Assembly: GCA_943912255.1 (NCBI GenBank) | Contig: CALTTP010000005.1 | Span: 62,001-126,000, forward strand | DNA: 64,000 bases | Origin: an uncultured Peptoniphilaceae bacterium | Lineage (GTDB): Bacteria; Bacillota; Clostridia; Tissierellales; Peptoniphilaceae | Direction of reading: 5' to 3' | Part shown: piece by piece, positions 1 to 8,118 of the stretch | Layout: each line of letters opens with the position of its first letter | Position numbering within the stretch: the first letter of the stretch is position 1 | Position numbers and translations under genes: made by a program | Notes under the pieces: model-generated | What the model was told of the DNA's origin: nothing | Databases searched by the model: none | Seen by the model: only the letters and a program-made list of their open reading frames with translations

Positions 1-753
1 GGGGAATTAGATGATATAATCTTCCAATTTGCAAACTCTGAAGATGCCCTTTTATCTTTAAAGGAGATAGTATCTTATACGGGAGAAAATAAAAAGGTTG
101 TAAGTGAAGAAGTAGATGAATTGATTTCCAATAATAAAATGGTAAGAGTTGTAGATAGATATGTAAGTCGTGAAGTTTTAACAAGGGTATTTGAAGATAT
201 TGGAAATATCTTGGAAAAAAGTCACGAGAAAAATCCCCTTGCCCTAGGTATGACAAAAAACGAACTCCTTACCCAAAATTCCTATGATGTCAATTTAAGA
301 GAATTGGAATTTGTGCTAAAACTTATGAAGGATAAGGGAATTGTTAAAGAGTCAGCAGACTATTACGGCCTTACAAGTCATAAGATAAAACTTACACCAA
401 AACAGGAGAAGACAAAGGAAGCTTTAATTAGAGAAATAGAGGATAACGGTTTAGAGAAGATAGAAAACCTGAAGTCTTTAGCTGGTAGGGATAAGGATAG
501 AAGACAAGTCCTTGAATTTATGATAGGCAATGAAATAGTTGTCTTTGGGGCTGAAAACAACGTCCTTTTAGAGAAGGACTTCAACTTGGCTAAAAAGATT
601 ATTTTGGATTATCTAAACAAAAATGAAACCATAACCGTTTCAGAAGCTAGGGATTTGTTAAAGTCCAGTAGAAAGAATGTCCTACTGATCCTGGATTACT
701 TTGACCATATCAAGTTGACTAAGAGAGTTGATGATTATAGGGTTTTGGCATAA
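1..753 (+). CDS. selB: Selenocysteine-specific elongation factor SelB, C-terminal part (5' end outside window)
   Basis: Frame 1 is open from the first base to the TAA at 751-753, so this is the 3' end of a longer gene. The visible ~250 residues match the C-terminal winged-helix repeats of SelB, which bind the SECIS hairpin of selenoprotein mRNAs. The last ~45 residues show the typical SelB ending: a TVSEARDLLKSSRK helix, then LDYFD and a terminal RVDDYRVLA. The GTPase domains that bind tRNA-Sec lie upstream of the window. tRNA-Sec starts 71 bp downstream, a common selB neighbour. A TTG at 121 is internal and is not the start. Confidence 0.93.
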   Translation, partial: GELDDIIFQFANSEDALLSLKEIVSYTGENKKVVSEEVDELISNNKMVRVVDRYVSREVLTRVFEDIGNILEKSHEKNPLALGMTKNELLTQNSYDVNLRELEFVLKLMKDKGIVKESADYYGLTSHKIKLTPKQEKTKEALIREIEDNGLEKIENLKSLAGRDKDRRQVLEFMIGNEIVVFGAENNVLLEKDFNLAKKIILDYLNKNETITVSEARDLLKSSRKNVLLILDYFDHIKLTKRVDDYRVLA

Positions 754-783
754 AAAAATAAATTCTCAAATATAAGAGATAAA

Positions 784-813
784 TTGTATTTTATTCCAAA
801 AGTATGGTAGAAT
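784..813 (+). promoter_or_regulatory. Putative sigma-A promoter for tRNA-Sec
   Basis: A -35-like TTGTAT (784-789) and a -10-like TAGAAT (808-813) are separated by 18 bp. They end about 11 bp before the mature tRNA 5' end. Inferred from spacing and consensus only. Confidence 0.45.
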
Positions 814-824
814 AATTGTGACGT

Positions 825-921
825 GGGAGTGAATGAGTGCTGGTGTGCTCTCTGGTCTTCAAAACCAGTATGAGGGGTTAGGAGCTTCTCGGGTGGGTTC
901 GATTCCCACGCATTCCCGCCA
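825..921 (+). tRNA. selC: tRNA-Sec (anticodon TCA)
   Basis: The 97-nt length is typical of selenocysteine tRNAs. The acceptor GGGAGTG (825-831) pairs with CATTCCC (911-917), followed by discriminator G and an encoded CCA. The anticodon arm CTGGT-CTTCAAA-ACCAG places TCA in the loop, reading UGA. There is a long variable arm and a T arm GTGGG-TTCGATT-CCCAC. selB lies immediately upstream. A selenoprotein gene needing this tRNA (arsS) is at 49.8-50.7 kb. Confidence 0.95.
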
Positions 922-1040
922 CGATACATATTTTCGGATATTATTAAATTTAATAATACAATACTGAAAGGAAATATGTAAAAAACGTGGGGACTCTAGG
1001 GTTCTCACGAGGAAAACGTTTAAACCTAAAGGAGGGTAAA
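922..1040 (+). promoter_or_regulatory. Structured leader upstream of the AGCS symporter, class unknown
   Basis: This region folds into recognisable arms. ACATATTTTC (926-935) pairs with GGAAATATGT (970-979) around a 20-nt AT palindrome (939-958). A second element is closed by AAACG near 982-986 and CGTTT near 1016-1020. The RBS GGAGG is at 1031-1035. I could not match it to a glycine, T-box or other riboswitch I know. It could be a leader RNA or simply the end of the tRNA transcript. Confidence 0.3.
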
Positions 1041-2474
1041 GTGAATTATTTATTATTTGCAGGCATTACCGAAACTGCAACAAAATTTGTAGATATCGGT
1101 AACGACATTGTTTGGAACAAGGTACTTATTTTCTTACTACCTATCGTCGGATTATTTTTCACTATTTATTTAGCATTTCCTCAATTCTCAAGAATGGGAG
1201 CTGCGTTCAAACAAACCTTCAGTGGACTTTTCGACAAAGAAGAGAATGCCAGAAGAAAAGCAGCTGGGGAAATCTCATCTTTCCAAGCCTTAGCAGTTGC
1301 TATAGCTGCTCAGATTGGTACAGGTAACGTAGCCGGAGTTGCTACAGCAATATTATCAGGGGGACCTGGAGCTATCTTTTGGATGTGGATTGCTGCTATA
1401 TTTGGTATGGGTACAATCTTTGCCGAAGCTGTTTTAGCTCAAAAGTTTAGAACCCTTGATGACGATGGAGAAAGAGTAGGGGGACCTGCTTACTACATTA
1501 GCCAAGGTATTAAAAACAAGGGACTTGCTAAGGGACTAGCAGGATTCTTCGCCTTTGCAATTATTTTGGCCCTAGGCTTCATCGGAAACATGGTACAATC
1601 TAACTCTATGGCTTCAGCTATACACGAAGCATTTGGTATTCCAACACTTGCAATAGGTATTGCCATAGCTATTTTAGCAGCTTTAGTATTTATTGGTGGA
1701 ATTAAGAGAATTGCAAACTTTGCGGAAATGGTAGTACCTATCATGGCGCTTATATATGTAGCTTTAGCAATTTTTGTATTGATTAAATTTAGAATGGAAA
1801 TAGGTCATGCTTTCAAACTTATCTTTGAAGGTGCCTTCAATCCACAAGCAGTTCTAGGAGCTGGAACAGGAATTACAGTTAAGTTGGTGATTAGATTTGG
1901 TGTAGCAAGAGGACTATTCTCTAATGAAGCTGGTATGGGTTCTACACCTCACGCTCACGCTACTGCAAGAGTAAATCATCCAGTTGAACAAGGTTTAACA
2001 GCAATGCTTGGTGTTTTAATCGACACTGGTATCGTATGTACTGCTACAGCATTGGTTATCATCTTAACTGGAGCTTATGATTCTGGACTTGCAGGTCCAC
2101 TTATGACACAGGAAGCATTTGGTGTTGCATTCCCAGGAGCAGGTAAAGCTGTTCTTGCAGTTTGTCTAACAGCATTTGCCTTTACCACAGTAATTGGTTG
2201 GTACTACTTTGGTGAAACAAATATCAGATACCTATTTGGTAAAAAGGGACTTATGCCATACAGACTTATAGTAATAGCTTGTATAGTGCTTGGTTCAATG
2301 TTTGAAATCGAATTTGTATGGTTACTATCAGACTTCTTTAACGGTCTAATGGTATTCCCTAACTTAGTTGGATTATTACTCCTTCATAAACATGTAAAAT
2401 CTTTGACTAAAGACTATGATAGACTTAAAGAACTTGGCAAGATATCCTATGTTTATGAGTATGAAACAAAGTAA
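1041..2474 (+). CDS. Alanine/glycine:cation symporter (AGCS family)
   Basis: A 477-residue polytopic membrane protein. It matches the AGCS family, which imports alanine or glycine with Na+. Visible hallmarks are AQIGTGNVAGVATAI, a GGPGAIFWMW segment and SNEAGMGSTPHAHA. I chose the GTG at 1041 because GGAGG lies 5 bp upstream. The open frame continues up to 987, but those extra 18 residues are hydrophilic and would overlap the leader. A rho-independent terminator follows. Exact substrate (Ala versus Gly) is not determinable here. Confidence 0.9.
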   Translation: MNYLLFAGITETATKFVDIGNDIVWNKVLIFLLPIVGLFFTIYLAFPQFSRMGAAFKQTFSGLFDKEENARRKAAGEISSFQALAVAIAAQIGTGNVAGVATAILSGGPGAIFWMWIAAIFGMGTIFAEAVLAQKFRTLDDDGERVGGPAYYISQGIKNKGLAKGLAGFFAFAIILALGFIGNMVQSNSMASAIHEAFGIPTLAIGIAIAILAALVFIGGIKRIANFAEMVVPIMALIYVALAIFVLIKFRMEIGHAFKLIFEGAFNPQAVLGAGTGITVKLVIRFGVARGLFSNEAGMGSTPHAHATARVNHPVEQGLTAMLGVLIDTGIVCTATALVIILTGAYDSGLAGPLMTQEAFGVAFPGAGKAVLAVCLTAFAFTTVIGWYYFGETNIRYLFGKKGLMPYRLIVIACIVLGSMFEIEFVWLLSDFFNGLMVFPNLVGLLLLHKHVKSLTKDYDRLKELGKISYVYEYETK

Positions 2475-2501
2475 ATTAGATTAATTTTTTCCTTTCAGTA
2501 G

Positions 2502-2532
2502 AAAAAAGCGAGTTTTAATACTCGCTTTTTTT
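2502..2532 (+). terminator. Rho-independent terminator after AGCS symporter
   Basis: AAAAAGCGAG and CTCGCTTTTT form a 10-bp stem around an 8-nt loop, ending in a T run. Confidence 0.85.
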
Positions 2533-2649
2533 CTATTCTTTTTTATTTTTCACCTAAGGTTTATTGATATATTAATAGATACTGGACATGCTATTATCAA
2601 ATGTATTACACTGTGATATTATATTAATTGTTAGACAAAGGGGGTAAGT

Positions 2650-3423
2650 ATGAAAAATATAGATTCGAATTTAATAGTTGCCTTAGGCTTATTTGTGCCA
2701 GGCATAATGACGGGGCTGGGAGCTATTCCAATTTTTTTCACAAAAGATATAAAACGTAGTGCCTTGGATATACTTCTAGGATTTGCTGCGGGAGTAATGC
2801 TTGCAGCTAGTTGTTTTTCTTTGATTTTACCAAGTATTGAATACGGTGGAGGAAATGTCAAAGCAGTTCTAATTACAGGTCTTGGAATATTTTTGGGAGC
2901 AGTGATGCTGGATTTAATAGATAAGTATGCTCCCCATGAGCATTTAATGGATAAGAGGGTTGAAGGAACATCCACAGACAGTTTAAAGAAGATTTGGCTT
3001 TTTATCATCGCCATCACCATCCACAACTTTCCAGAAGGACTTGCAACGGGTGTTGGCTTTGGAACTGGTGAGTTGGCAAATGGAATTACAATTGCTCTTG
3101 GAATTGGACTGCAAAACATGCCAGAGGGCTTAGCTGTAGCCTTAGCTTTACTCAGAGAGAACTACAGTGTGAAGAAGGCTTTTGTAATAGCTTTACTTAC
3201 AGGTTTGGTTGAACCTATTGGAGCCTTGTTAGGCTTTGGCTTGGTACAAATCTTTCAACAGATACTGCCTTTTATATTGGCATTGGCAGGAGGAGCAATG
3301 CTCTTTGTAATAAGTGATGAAATCATTCCTGAAACTCATAGTGGTGGATTTGAAAGACAAGCAACCTACGGAATAATAGTTGGATTTATTATAATGATGA
3401 TAATGGATGTACTATTAGGTTAA
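2650..3423 (+). CDS. zupT: ZIP family divalent metal transporter (ZupT-like)
   Basis: A 257-residue membrane protein with the two ZIP signature helices, HNFPEGLATG in TM4 and QNMPEGLAVA in TM5. In ZIP proteins these line the metal path for Zn2+ and other divalent cations. Start ATG 2650 follows GGGGG at 2640. The gene stands alone between two terminators, so it is probably its own transcription unit. Metal specificity is inferred from family only, and the gene symbol is provisional. Confidence 0.87.
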   Translation: MKNIDSNLIVALGLFVPGIMTGLGAIPIFFTKDIKRSALDILLGFAAGVMLAASCFSLILPSIEYGGGNVKAVLITGLGIFLGAVMLDLIDKYAPHEHLMDKRVEGTSTDSLKKIWLFIIAITIHNFPEGLATGVGFGTGELANGITIALGIGLQNMPEGLAVALALLRENYSVKKAFVIALLTGLVEPIGALLGFGLVQIFQQILPFILALAGGAMLFVISDEIIPETHSGGFERQATYGIIVGFIIMMIMDVLLG

Positions 3424-3432
3424 TTTAAAATT

Positions 3433-3478
3433 AAAAAAACCCAAAGTTGAACATAAAAGTTCAATCTTTGGGTTTTTT
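3433..3478. terminator. Bidirectional terminator between zupT and fumC
   Basis: AAAAAACCCAAAGTTGAAC pairs with GTTCAATCTTTGGGTTTTTT, with A and T runs on both sides. It serves the converging zupT (+) and fumC (-). Confidence 0.88.
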
Positions 3479-3485
3479 GTTAAGA

Positions 3486-4850
3486 CTAAATCATATCTTC
3501 CGGTTTCATATATCTGTCAAATTCTTCTTCCGTTAAAATTTCTAGTTTTAAAGCTGCATCCTTTAATGTAGTGTTGTTTTCATGAGCATACTTTGCGATT
3601 TTAGCGCCATTTTCATATCCAATATAGGGGTTAAGTGCAGTAACCAACATTAAAGAGTTATCTAAATACTCCTTTATCTTCTCTTCGTTAGGTTTTAAAC
3701 CCTTTAGACAATTGTCAGTAAAGGACTTCAGTCCGTCTGTAAGAAGTCGTACAGACTGTAAAAAGTTATAAATTATTACTGGCATATACACATTTAATTG
3801 AAAATTTCCTTGAGAACCACTAAAGGCGATGGTTGTATCATTTCCTAAAACTTGTGCTACAACCATGGTAATAGCCTCAGCTTGAGTTGGATTAACCTTT
3901 CCTGGCATAATTGAACTACCTGGTTCATTAGCAGGAATGGTAAGTTCTCCAATTCCACATCTTGGTCCAGAGGCTAAGAATCTTACATCATTGGCGATTT
4001 TTAATACATCCGTTGCCAAGGTCCTGATAGTTCCATGGCAATTTACTAATTCGTCCTTTGAAGAAAGGGAGTGAAATTTATTTTCTGCTGGAGTAAAGTC
4101 ATATCCTGTAAAGGATTTGATTTCATTACATACTTTTTCATCAAAGCCCTCAGGAGTATTGAGTCCTGTACCTACAGCAGTCCCTCCTATGGCTAAAGAC
4201 AGAAGATGTTTACTACTTTCTTCTATATATTCTTTAGACTTTTCCAACATATTTGACCAAGCGGAGATTTCCTGTCCCAAGGATAGGGGAGTAGCATCTT
4301 GAAGATGGGTCCTTCCAACCTTTACAATATCTTTATAATCTATGGATAGTCCGTATAGGATATCTAAAGTTTCCTTTAATTGAGGCAATAAATCTCTCTG
4401 TACAGCAGTGTATGCCGCAATATGCATGGCAGTAGGAAAAGTGTCATTGGAGCTTTGTGATTTATTCACATCGTCATTTGGATGAAGAAGATCTTTTTGT
4501 GCCAATTCATTTCCTCTATGGGAAACAACCTCATTTACATTCATATTACTTTGAGTGCCACTTCCAGTTTGCCAAAGGGCAAGAGGAAATTCCTCCCTTA
4601 GGCCATCCTCTAAGATTTCATCACAGACCTTTACTATAAGGTCCTTCTTTTCCTGAGAAAGCTTTTCTAAGTTGCAGTTTACTATGGCACAGGCTCTCTT
4701 TACAATGGCCAATGACTGGATAATTTCTCTAGGCATTTTTTCAGTGCCAATTTTAAAGTTTTCATAGGATCTTTGAGTTTGAGCTCCCCAATAATGCTCT
4801 GCTGGGACTTCCAATTCTCCAATACTGTCGTGTTCAATTCTTACTTTCAA
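3486..4850 (-). CDS. fumC: Class II fumarate hydratase
   Basis: A 454-residue protein of the aspartase/fumarase superfamily that interconverts fumarate and L-malate. The signature loop GSSIMPGKVNPTQ, which carries the catalytic serine, is intact. The substrate motifs SSNDTFPTAMH and GRTHLQDATP are also present. The start codon is TTG (4848-4850) with AGGAGAG 4 bp upstream. It lies 12 bp after the mgtE stop, so it is probably co-transcribed with mgtE under the M-box. Argininosuccinate lyase and aspartase are relatives, but the length and motifs favour FumC. Confidence 0.93.
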   Translation of the reverse strand: MKVRIEHDSIGELEVPAEHYWGAQTQRSYENFKIGTEKMPREIIQSLAIVKRACAIVNCNLEKLSQEKKDLIVKVCDEILEDGLREEFPLALWQTGSGTQSNMNVNEVVSHRGNELAQKDLLHPNDDVNKSQSSNDTFPTAMHIAAYTAVQRDLLPQLKETLDILYGLSIDYKDIVKVGRTHLQDATPLSLGQEISAWSNMLEKSKEYIEESSKHLLSLAIGGTAVGTGLNTPEGFDEKVCNEIKSFTGYDFTPAENKFHSLSSKDELVNCHGTIRTLATDVLKIANDVRFLASGPRCGIGELTIPANEPGSSIMPGKVNPTQAEAITMVVAQVLGNDTTIAFSGSQGNFQLNVYMPVIIYNFLQSVRLLTDGLKSFTDNCLKGLKPNEEKIKEYLDNSLMLVTALNPYIGYENGAKIAKYAHENNTTLKDAALKLEILTEEEFDRYMKPEDMI

Positions 4851-4862
4851 TTTTCTCTCCTT

Positions 4863-6218
4863 TTAAAATGGTAGTATAGTCATTGCTATCTTTAAATAAA
4901 CTAGTATTGCCAAAGCGTCTACAATTGTCGTAATTAGAGGACTTGCCATAACAGCAGGATCTGCTCCTAAACTTTCAGCTACAACAGGAAGGACAGACCC
5001 AGTTGCCTTAGCTAGCATTACAGTTACAGTAACTGTAAGGGAAACTACTAAAGCCACAGGCATTCCAACTTTATCAAAGAACATCAGCTTCAAAAAGTTG
5101 AAGAATGCTAAAGTGAGTCCAGCTAAAATGGCAACTCTAAACTCTTTCCACAATACATATAATAAATCGCTTAAGTCGATTTCTTTTAAAGAAAGGGAAC
5201 GTATAATTGTAGATGCAGATTGACTACCTGCATTACCACCAGTATCTGTTATCATAGGCAAAAAGGCTGCTAATACTACATATCTTTCTAAGGTCTTTTC
5301 ATAGTTCATAAGGATTAATGAAGTGAAAGTTGAAGAAATAAGAAGTATTAAAAGCCAAGGAAACCTATTTTTCCATATTTCAAAAACAGATAGTTGTTTG
5401 TAGGTCTTTTCTGTAGGAGTTATAGCGGACATGATATCCATATCTTCAGTGGTTTCTTTTTCTAAGATATCCAATACGTCGTCAACTGTTATAATACCTA
5501 CTAACCTATTTTCGTTATCCACTACAGGCATGGTGTAAAAGTCGTACTTTGTAAATATCCTTGCGACCTCTTCTCTATCCTCAGTGGTATTGACGGATAT
5601 TACATCATGATTCATGATGGAAGATATTGGGGCATTGGATTCGGAAAGGACTAGATCTGCTAAAGCCACCTCGCCAATTAGATGTCTCGTATCGTCAATA
5701 ATATAGATGATATCGATGGTCTCCTTATTGGCACCAGTTTTCTTTAATAGATCTATTACTTCTGCTACAGTATGACTCGCCTTTGTAGCGGCATATTCAA
5801 TTGTCATTATTGACCCTGCAGAATCCCTAGGGTAATTTAACATTGTATTTATAATCCTTCTATGGTCAGGATTTGTAAATTTCAATACTTTCTTTACCAG
5901 ATTCGAAGGTAGCTCCTCAATAATATCGACTTTATCATCAGTTCTCAATCCATTAATAATTTGCTCTAATATCTCATCAGAAAATCCTGCAATTAAAAGC
6001 TTCTGTTGCTCAATGTCCATCTCTGCAAAGACCAGGGCAGCTGTATCCTTTGATAAAAGATTAAAACAGATTGTAAGGTTAGTTTGAGATAAATTGTTAA
6101 AAAATTCTGCAATATCGTATATATTAAGGGAATTTAATATCAATTTTGCCTCTTGCAAATTGTTTTCTTCTAGGGATTCATGTAGTCTTTCCTCTAGAAT
6201 TTCTAAGCTTTTTTCCAT
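4863..6218 (-). CDS. mgtE: Magnesium transporter MgtE
   Basis: A 451-residue MgtE. It has an N-terminal helical domain (about 1-125), two CBS domains (about 130-255; second repeat YDFYTMPVVDNENRLVGIITVDDVLD), a connecting helix and about five C-terminal membrane segments forming the Mg2+ channel. CBS and N domains sense cytosolic Mg2+ in the family. ATG 6216-6218 follows GAAGGAGGT. A TTG at 6236 lies inside that RBS and is not the start. A Mg2+ riboswitch and terminator precede it. Confidence 0.94.
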   Translation of the reverse strand: MEKSLEILEERLHESLEENNLQEAKLILNSLNIYDIAEFFNNLSQTNLTICFNLLSKDTAALVFAEMDIEQQKLLIAGFSDEILEQIINGLRTDDKVDIIEELPSNLVKKVLKFTNPDHRRIINTMLNYPRDSAGSIMTIEYAATKASHTVAEVIDLLKKTGANKETIDIIYIIDDTRHLIGEVALADLVLSESNAPISSIMNHDVISVNTTEDREEVARIFTKYDFYTMPVVDNENRLVGIITVDDVLDILEKETTEDMDIMSAITPTEKTYKQLSVFEIWKNRFPWLLILLISSTFTSLILMNYEKTLERYVVLAAFLPMITDTGGNAGSQSASTIIRSLSLKEIDLSDLLYVLWKEFRVAILAGLTLAFFNFLKLMFFDKVGMPVALVVSLTVTVTVMLAKATGSVLPVVAESLGADPAVMASPLITTIVDALAILVYLKIAMTILPF

Positions 6219-6243
6219 AATTTCTACCTCCTTCAAAAAATAA

Positions 6244-6276
6244 ATAAAAAAACCACACGAAATGATCAGTGTGGTA
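6244..6276 (-). terminator. Expression-platform terminator of the M-box leader
   Basis: On the minus strand, CCACAC and GTGTGG flank a 10-nt loop and are followed by a run of seven T. It sits between the M-box aptamer and mgtE. This fits Mg2+-induced premature termination. Confidence 0.8.
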
Positions 6277-6299
6277 ATAGTTGATAAACAATCAAGACT

Positions 6300-6466
6300 T
6301 TGATTTCTCGATTTAAAACCGTCTGAGCTTTAGCTTCATAGGGCGGTGAAATTACATTAAACTGCACCTTACGTACGATACAGTCTGTTAACCAGCGGAT
6401 GATGTCTCCATCACTTTGCGGTAGTAATCCATATCCCTAAGTTAGCCTTACCTATCGGACCATCCA
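6300..6466 (-). ncRNA. M-box (ykoK) magnesium riboswitch aptamer
   Basis: The reverse complement shows conserved M-box segments in order: GATAGGTAAGGCTAACTTAGG near 6457-6437; GGATATGGATTACTACCGC; CCGCTGGTTAACAGAC; GTAAGGTGCAGTTTAATG; and CCGCCCTATGAAGCTAAAGC near 6350-6331. In the M-box class, Mg2+ binding compacts the aptamer and favours a terminator, lowering expression of Mg2+ importers. The downstream gene is mgtE, the classic target. Ends are approximate. Confidence 0.88.
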
Positions 6467-6703
6467 GTTTTTATGTTAACTTATAGGGAAATAATTGTCA
6501 ACATAGGTAATCTCTATTTCGTGAATAAATTTTAAAACATGAAGTAAATCTTCCTTAAATTAAGAGAAAAAGAAAAGAAAATTAACTATCTACCCTGTCA
6601 TATTAACAAGGTAATATAAAAAGTCTAAAATCTGGGTATATAGATTAATACCATTCATATATCTTACAGGAATGGCTAGAAAATGATATTGGGAGGTAAA
6701 AAA

Positions 6704-6952
6704 ATGAAAAAGTCAGAAAATGATGAAATAAAATTAAATCGTAAAAGACAAGAAAACCAAGAAGATAAACTTGAAAATATCGTAGATGATAGTGAGAAAA
6801 AGGATATAGAGAGAGAACAAGATCCTGAAAAATTATTGACAAGAGAAGATGAAATAAAGATAAAGGAAAAGTCTGAAAAGATTGACGAGATAAAGGGAAG
6901 AATGGAAATCCTTAGAGAAAATCAAGATATAAGACAAAACTTCAACAGATAA
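6704..6952 (+). CDS. Small, highly charged hypothetical protein
   Basis: An 82-residue protein made almost entirely of K, E, D, N and R with no membrane segment or cysteine. It is predicted to be soluble and largely helical or disordered. The ATG at 6704 follows GGGAGGT. An ATG at 6683 lies upstream of that RBS and is unlikely to be used. Composition resembles the acidic protein at 7351-7716, with which it brackets a decayed methyltransferase. Function unknown. Confidence 0.6.
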   Translation: MKKSENDEIKLNRKRQENQEDKLENIVDDSEKKDIEREQDPEKLLTREDEIKIKEKSEKIDEIKGRMEILRENQDIRQNFNR

Positions 6953-6989
6953 TGGAATATTAAGAAATAAATTCATAGACCATAGATAG

Positions 6990-7330
6990 ATGAGTGGAAG
7001 AAATCTAGGAATGGGTAAACTCATAACCAAAGAGGAGTTTTCCCAAGCTAAAAGAGGTAATTGGAATTTTAAATTGATTCCTACTAAGTACCTGCGAAGG
7101 ATTGGTTTGGCAAAGTTAAAGATAAGAGAGTTTTGGGATTGGCGTCAGCAGTAGGACGACAAATGCCGATATTTGCCGACCCGGGAGGCGTAATAGACTA
7201 TTCAAAAAAACAATTGTAACATGAGAGATTAGTAACTGAGAGATAAAGTTATGAAATCGATATTATAAGAGGGAATATGACAAAACCATTACCCTTTGAA
7301 GATAAATCTTCCAGAAGTATAAAGATTTAA
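6990..7330 (+). pseudogene. Decayed class I SAM-dependent methyltransferase fragment
   Basis: Pieces of one protein appear in shifting frames. An ATG at 6990 gives GKLITKEEFSQAKRGNWNFK, LIPTK. After a +1 shift near 7085 the frame gives VPAKDWFGKVKDKRVLGLAS then MPIFADPGGVIDYSKKQL. After a stop and a further shift it gives ERLVTER and GNMTKPLPFEDKSS. This order matches the N-terminal half of a SAM methyltransferase (usual form: WN-KLTPTK, then VLGLASGGGQQ, DYS-KQL, GDMTKPLPFED). The glycine-rich SAM loop is altered to GLASAVGRQ and the C-terminal half is missing. Confidence 0.75.
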
Positions 7331-7350
7331 ATATAGAAATGGAGGTAAAA

Positions 7351-7716
7351 ATGAGTAATTTAAATAGAGATGAGGAAAAAAGACTTGAAGAAGAGAGGAT
7401 AAGACAGGAAAAATTAAACTCGGCAAATTTAGGAGTGCCAAATCAAAATCAAATTCCTAGTAATTTAGACAATCCTAATTTAATACCTGAAAATAATAAA
7501 AAAGTACCAGAAGATTATGAAAGGGATGAAGATTTAAAATTAAATGAAGGAGAAGAAAAAGAAGACAAGGAAGAGGATAAAACAGGAAAAGAAGACAAAA
7601 AGTCAGAAGGAGTATTTGTTGATAAAAGAGAAACTGAGGATGTGGATTCTATAAATTTAGGAGTACCAAATCAAAATCAAATCCCCAGTGGGATGGAGAA
7701 GCCAACAAAAGAATAG
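7351..7716 (+). CDS. Acidic low-complexity protein with a duplicated NLGVPNQNQIPS motif
   Basis: A 121-residue, E/D/K-rich protein with no signal peptide or membrane segment. The 12-residue motif NLGVPNQNQIPS occurs at about residues 26-37 and again near the C-terminus. The two copies are separated by a charged linker (EEKEDKEEDKTGKEDKK). The DNA copies (about 7426-7461 and 7655-7690) are nearly identical. ATG 7351 follows GGAGG at 7341; an ATG at 7339 overlaps the RBS. A bidirectional terminator follows. Function unknown. Confidence 0.65.
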   Translation: MSNLNRDEEKRLEEERIRQEKLNSANLGVPNQNQIPSNLDNPNLIPENNKKVPEDYERDEDLKLNEGEEKEDKEEDKTGKEDKKSEGVFVDKRETEDVDSINLGVPNQNQIPSGMEKPTKE

Positions 7717-7726
7717 GAAAATAAAA

Positions 7727-7758
7727 AGGGAGTAGACCATTTAGGTTTACTCCCTAGT
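7727..7758. terminator. Bidirectional terminator
   Basis: AGGGAGTAGACC pairs with GGTTTACTCCCT around a 5-nt loop, with A/T runs on both flanks. The stop codon of the minus-strand gene lies within the stem. Confidence 0.8.
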
Positions 7759-8118
7759 TTTTATATACTCATAAAAAATCAATAAGTTTGCAATTGTCAG
7801 AATTACTATTAAAACAATTTTGAAAATATCAATATTCATAGGTAATTTAAAGGCGTCTCTCAATTCATAGGAGATTCTATTAAATTTCCCTAAGAATACC
7901 AAAGCTAAAAAGATAATGTCACATATGATTGTAAACTTAATATCCCTTAAGTTTTTCAAAACCATTAGTAAAAAGATCAATACTAGGCTTCCATATACCA
8001 CAAATCGAGAATGAACTCTCATATCAAGCCATATATTCAAACTTATTATTGATGTAATTAAAGAAAAAAGCACTATGGAATAGAGTATATATCGGAAAAC
8101 TTCCAAGATTTTGGACAT
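7747..8118 (-). CDS. Small integral membrane protein, unknown function
   Basis: A 123-residue protein with about four hydrophobic segments (residues ~8-30, 38-53, 60-75 and 95-115) and few charged residues between them. Its ATG overlaps the stop of the upstream YdjY-like lipoprotein by one base (TAATG). The two are therefore probably translationally coupled and may act together in the membrane. I do not recognise the family. Confidence 0.7.
   Translation of the reverse strand: MSKILEVFRYILYSIVLFSLITSIISLNIWLDMRVHSRFVVYGSLVLIFLLMVLKNLRDIKFTIICDIIFLALVFLGKFNRISYELRDAFKLPMNIDIFKIVLIVILTIANLLIFYEYIKTRE

Noticed and set aside
735..929. Minus-strand ORF over the tRNA-Sec locus (NAWESNPPEKLLTP)
   Set aside because: It is the antisense of tRNA-Sec, a well-known source of false ORFs.
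980..1035. Possible guanidine (ykkC) riboswitch because of CTAGGGTTC
   Set aside because: Only this short stretch matches; the other conserved ykkC segments are missing.
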